DNA of 6,967 nt from positions 1 to 6,967 of the forward strand of contig JAEWLZ010000255.1 of the NCBI GenBank assembly GCA_023457295.1, given 5' to 3'. Below are positions 5,252-6,967 of this stretch, in pieces (the first letter of the stretch is position 1; each line of letters begins with the position of its first letter). A program made the position numbers and the translations under genes. The notes below the pieces were generated by a model, which was given only the letters and a program-made list of their open reading frames with translations, ran no database searches and was not told the DNA's origin. This DNA is from Cyanobacteria bacterium OH_PDB_112. Its GTDB lineage: Bacteria > Cyanobacteriota > Vampirovibrionia > Gastranaerophilales > CAJFVJ01.

Positions 5252-5273
5252 GGCACCGAAAGGCGGTGTATTT

Positions 5274-5609
5274 ATGAGCATATCTGATAACATAAAGCGC
5301 ATAAGAGAAGCACATGGCCTAACCCAACAACAGCTTGGCGAGATAGCTGGTGTATCTGATAAAGCCGTGTCGACTTGGGAAAGCGGTATAAACGTCCCAC
5401 GGATGGGTGCTGTCGAAAAAATGTCGAAGTATTTTGGTATACCTAAAAGCGCAATTATTGATGACACAGAGAAATCCGGCTACTTCCTTACGCAAGATGA
5501 GATTTGTATGTTACGAGCATATCGGCTCGCTGAATCTCAAGCTCAGGAGTATGCCCTGGACATGCTTTTATCTCATCCACAAAAAAACGGACAAGAGAAC
5601 CACGGATAA
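5274..5609 (+). CDS. CI-like XRE repressor without peptidase domain
   Basis: The 111-aa protein begins with a textbook XRE HTH: ISDNIKRIREAHGLTQQQLG, then EIAGVSDKAVSTWESGINVP and the KMSKYFGIPKSAII helix, residues 2-63. The remaining 45 residues form a helical tail (LTQDEICMLRAYRLAESQAQ) seen in short Firmicute phage repressors and probably used for oligomerisation. There is no S24/LexA-type Ser-Lys peptidase domain and no ImmA-like metallopeptidase beside it, so classical RecA-driven self-cleavage is not available; how it is inactivated is not visible here. The ATG at 5274 is set by the AAAGGCGG ribosome site 7 bases upstream and by the P-rep boxes, which rule out the earlier ATG at 5250. 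It is transcribed divergently from the Cro/MOR-like gene and should silence P-early. Codon use is AT-richer than in the early operon. Confidence 0.85.
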   Translation: MSISDNIKRIREAHGLTQQQLGEIAGVSDKAVSTWESGINVPRMGAVEKMSKYFGIPKSAIIDDTEKSGYFLTQDEICMLRAYRLAESQAQEYALDMLLSHPQKNGQENHG

Positions 5610-5610
5610 C

Positions 5611-5645
5611 AAAAAAAGGCAATTTAGTTTTTATTGACTTTTTTT
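5611..5645. terminator. Weak bidirectional terminator-like hairpin after the repressor gene
   Basis: A run of seven A, then GGCAAT, pairs across a 9-base loop with ATTGAC and seven T, with one G-A mismatch. The position, just 2 bases after the repressor stop, and the T-run suggest a rho-independent terminator, but the stem is AT-rich and would be weak. Confidence 0.4.
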
Positions 5646-5810
5646 CATAGCAACAGATATATCAGCGAAGCGTGCCTGAAATCGTCATCATAACCCTCCG
5701 CAGATCTCCGTCAACCACTAGATGATGATTGTGACTTACAAGATATGGTAGTGGAATTATTTATTGGCTGGTGGTATGATTTTATAAAATCGCATAGGAG
5801 GAATCCGATA
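5646..5810 (+). promoter_or_regulatory. Leader of the membrane-protein gene with possible extended -10 promoter
   Basis: No gene is seen in this stretch. TGGTATGAT at 5772-5780 fits an extended -10 box (TGnTATGAT); the -35 position is poor. An imperfect 10-base inverted repeat (5680-5689 against 5721-5730) lies upstream. AGGAGG at 5796-5801, 9 bases before the ATG, fixes the next start codon. The promoter reading is tentative. Confidence 0.3.
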
Positions 5811-6812
5811 ATGGCTAAGCGTCGGAGTGGTATCCCTGGAGTATCGTTTTCTGCTAAGAGAGCGATTGGCATATCGAGTGCAAAACAAAGGTTATCGCGT
5901 AAAACAGGTATTCCGACAACGAGATCGGGGATACAGCGCAAGGCGGGGAAGGCAATGGGATGCCTTGTGTCAATAACGATTGTATGCCTGTTAACGGTTT
6001 CATTTGTGTTATTTATATCCGCCGCCTTGGCTGATGAGTTGGGCTATCAGTACGTTAAGGTCGTTACCCAGCAGGGCCCGCTTAACATGCGAGAAACGGC
6101 ATCATCAAAGGCGGATGTCGTTGCAAAAATACCAAAAGATACAATATTGGCTATCACACCGATTGACGATATTTGGGCGAAAACCAATTATATCGGAATA
6201 GACGGATTCGTTATGACAAAATATCTTACTGTAATTGACCTATCACAGCTTAGAACTTTAGCGACTGGTGATACCGGGCAGGATGTATTGATGTTGAAAC
6301 AAGAGTTGCAAGAGCTGTTTTTTATTGATGCCGAGATTGGCTTGAACGACGTGTACGATTCAGATGCGGAATCGGCCGTTAAATTATTCCAGGCAGCGCA
6401 CGGAATGCTGATTACAGGCGCGGCATCACCTGAAATGCAAGCATTTCTTACGTGGGGGAGCCCGAAAAACAATCTGCCAACGAAAATTATGACTGTGAAC
6501 ATTTCCAGCAAGTGCTCAGGTTATAATCACGTAGGGCAAAACTGGTCGAAATACTACGCCATCAACGGTGATAGCATATCTAGCGGCGGTAAGGTTGATA
6601 TTATACTTGGACAGAGCATTTCCATATATTCAAAGGTGACCGAAAAAGATAAAACGCCTGATGTTGGGTCAGCAAAAGATGATGTAGAAATAACGCAGGA
6701 GTATTTTGATAACGGATTTACCATCGTTCAAACTGTTGGCGTTAGGGAAAATAACGGACAGTATTCAGGCAATAAAGCGGTTTGGACTATTACATACAGT
6801 TTTACGCCGTAA
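5811..6812 (+). CDS. Membrane-anchored protein with SH3b and peptidoglycan-binding domains
   Basis: The 333-aa product has five parts. Residues 1-49 are a Lys/Arg/Ser-rich cytoplasmic tail with a twice-used SGIP/TGIP motif. Residues about 50-74 are one membrane helix (GCLVSITIVCLLTVSFVLFI). Residues 79-142 are an SH3b domain (LNMRETASSKADVVAKIPKD and a closing DGFVMTKYL). Residues 148-214 resemble a type-1 peptidoglycan-binding domain (LATGDTGQDVLMLKQELQEL, then DSDAESAVKLFQAAHGML). Residues 226-333 form a beta-rich domain with a CSGYNHVGQNW motif that I cannot name. Positive-inside charge puts the C-terminal parts outside the cell. The start at 5811 has AGGAGG 9 bases before it; an earlier in-frame start at 5745 lies before the ribosome site and adds nothing conserved-looking. 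There is no catalytic domain, so it should bind rather than cut the wall. Between repressor and integrase, it is probably expressed in the lysogen; superinfection exclusion or host surface change is inference. Confidence 0.8.
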   Translation: MAKRRSGIPGVSFSAKRAIGISSAKQRLSRKTGIPTTRSGIQRKAGKAMGCLVSITIVCLLTVSFVLFISAALADELGYQYVKVVTQQGPLNMRETASSKADVVAKIPKDTILAITPIDDIWAKTNYIGIDGFVMTKYLTVIDLSQLRTLATGDTGQDVLMLKQELQELFFIDAEIGLNDVYDSDAESAVKLFQAAHGMLITGAASPEMQAFLTWGSPKNNLPTKIMTVNISSKCSGYNHVGQNWSKYYAINGDSISSGGKVDIILGQSISIYSKVTEKDKTPDVGSAKDDVEITQEYFDNGFTIVQTVGVRENNGQYSGNKAVWTITYSFTP

Positions 6813-6938
6813 TACTATCGACTGGTCAAGATAAAAGCCTCCCGCAAGCTGGATGACCAGTTCGGTAAAGATTCTGTGCAAATTATGACGGCATCGGTTC
6901 CGGAGCGGCAAGGGGTGATGATCAAATGGCCTACGTGA
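6813..6938 (+). pseudogene. Possible gene remnant, 41 open codons in frame after the membrane-protein stop
   Basis: The frame of the membrane-protein gene stays open for 41 codons past its TAA, ending at TGA 6936-6938 inside the start of the integrase gene. The translation includes KASRKLDDQFGKDSVQIMTA and then ERQGVMIKWPT, which looks like a real protein C-terminus rather than random sequence. There is no good start codon or ribosome site for it. It faintly recalls the C-terminal DxFGxDAV-type end of Y-family (DinB/UmuC-like) polymerases, which do occur near phage repressors, but that link is weak. It may be the tail of a gene lost by deletion. Confidence 0.3.
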
Positions 6939-6967
6939 CGAAACGCGGGAAAAAATGGAGCGTGCGG
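6926..6967 (+). CDS. Phage tyrosine integrase, N-terminal 14 codons only
   Basis: ATG at 6926 opens MAYVTKRGKKWSVR and runs off the right edge. The pattern of Met, small residue, a basic KRGKKWSVR turn is the usual first strand of the arm-type DNA-binding domain in Firmicute tyrosine recombinases. AAGGGG lies about 11 bases upstream. Its position after the repressor and surface-protein genes on the same strand is the normal place for an integrase in Clostridia prophages. The catalytic domain is outside the window, so activity and intactness cannot be judged, and no attachment site can be located from here. Confidence 0.7.
   Translation, partial: MAYVTKRGKKWSVR

Noticed and set aside
5250..5273. 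Earlier ATG for the repressor (119 aa)
   Set aside because: The ATG is part of the -10 box TATAAT at 5246-5251, upstream of any transcript from P-rep, and lacks a ribosome site.
5811..6812. Endolysin or autolysin reading of the SH3b/peptidoglycan-binding protein
   Set aside because: No amidase, glycosidase or peptidase domain is present, it has a membrane anchor, and it lies in the lysogeny cassette rather than next to a holin.
1..6967. CRISPR array, tRNA, toxin-antitoxin pair or retron
   Set aside because: No regularly spaced direct repeats, no tRNA-like cloverleaf region, no recognisable TA pair and no reverse transcriptase were seen.

Overview
The window is the control-region edge of a temperate phage or phage-like integrative element from a fairly high-GC Firmicute, most likely a gut-type Clostridia. 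This rests on the protein families (PcfJ/PcfK-like pair, small XRE regulators, SH3b surface proteins, an integrase N-terminus), the strong AGGAGG-type ribosome binding sites and the dense gene tiling. No host gene, rRNA, tRNA or CRISPR array was found, so the host cannot be named more closely.

Layout. From about 5140 down to 1, the minus strand carries one tightly packed early operon. In transcription order it encodes a 65-aa Cro/MOR-like XRE protein, an 88-aa HTH (excisionase-like) protein, a 95-aa phage protein, a 59-aa zinc ribbon, a 75-aa FRW-motif protein, a 56-aa membrane peptide, two overlapping small ORFs, a secreted double-SH3b protein, three unassigned small proteins (83, 99 and 136 aa), a PcfK-like protein with an added Cys-rich N-terminus, and a PcfJ-like protein that runs off the left edge. 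Most joins are 4-base overlaps or gaps of 30 bases or fewer, and several starts are TTG or GTG coupled to the upstream stop. From 5274 rightwards, the plus strand carries the lysogeny cassette: a 111-aa XRE repressor without a peptidase domain, a 333-aa membrane protein with SH3b and peptidoglycan-binding domains, a short gene remnant, and the first 14 codons of a tyrosine integrase.

How they work together. The 133 bases between the two XRE genes hold divergent promoters that can be read directly. P-rep is TTGACT-17-TATAAT on the plus strand. P-early is TTGACA-17-TAATAT on the minus strand. Related 19-base palindromic elements lie on both promoters, and the best copy, a perfect 8+3+8 dyad, sits at the stop codon of the Cro/MOR-like gene. 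This resembles the CI/MOR switch of lactococcal phage TP901-1. The repressor would keep the early operon off, and the Cro/MOR-like protein would favour lytic growth. The lysogen would display the SH3b/peptidoglycan-binding protein, which is the best lysogenic-conversion or superinfection-exclusion candidate here.

The early operon is visibly GC-rich with G/C-ending codons, while the segment from about 4920 to 6820 is AT-rich, which fits a mosaic join at the switch. Nothing here proves a wholly new system. The best leads are the two cell-envelope SH3b proteins, the operator set, and the cluster of tiny unassigned early genes.
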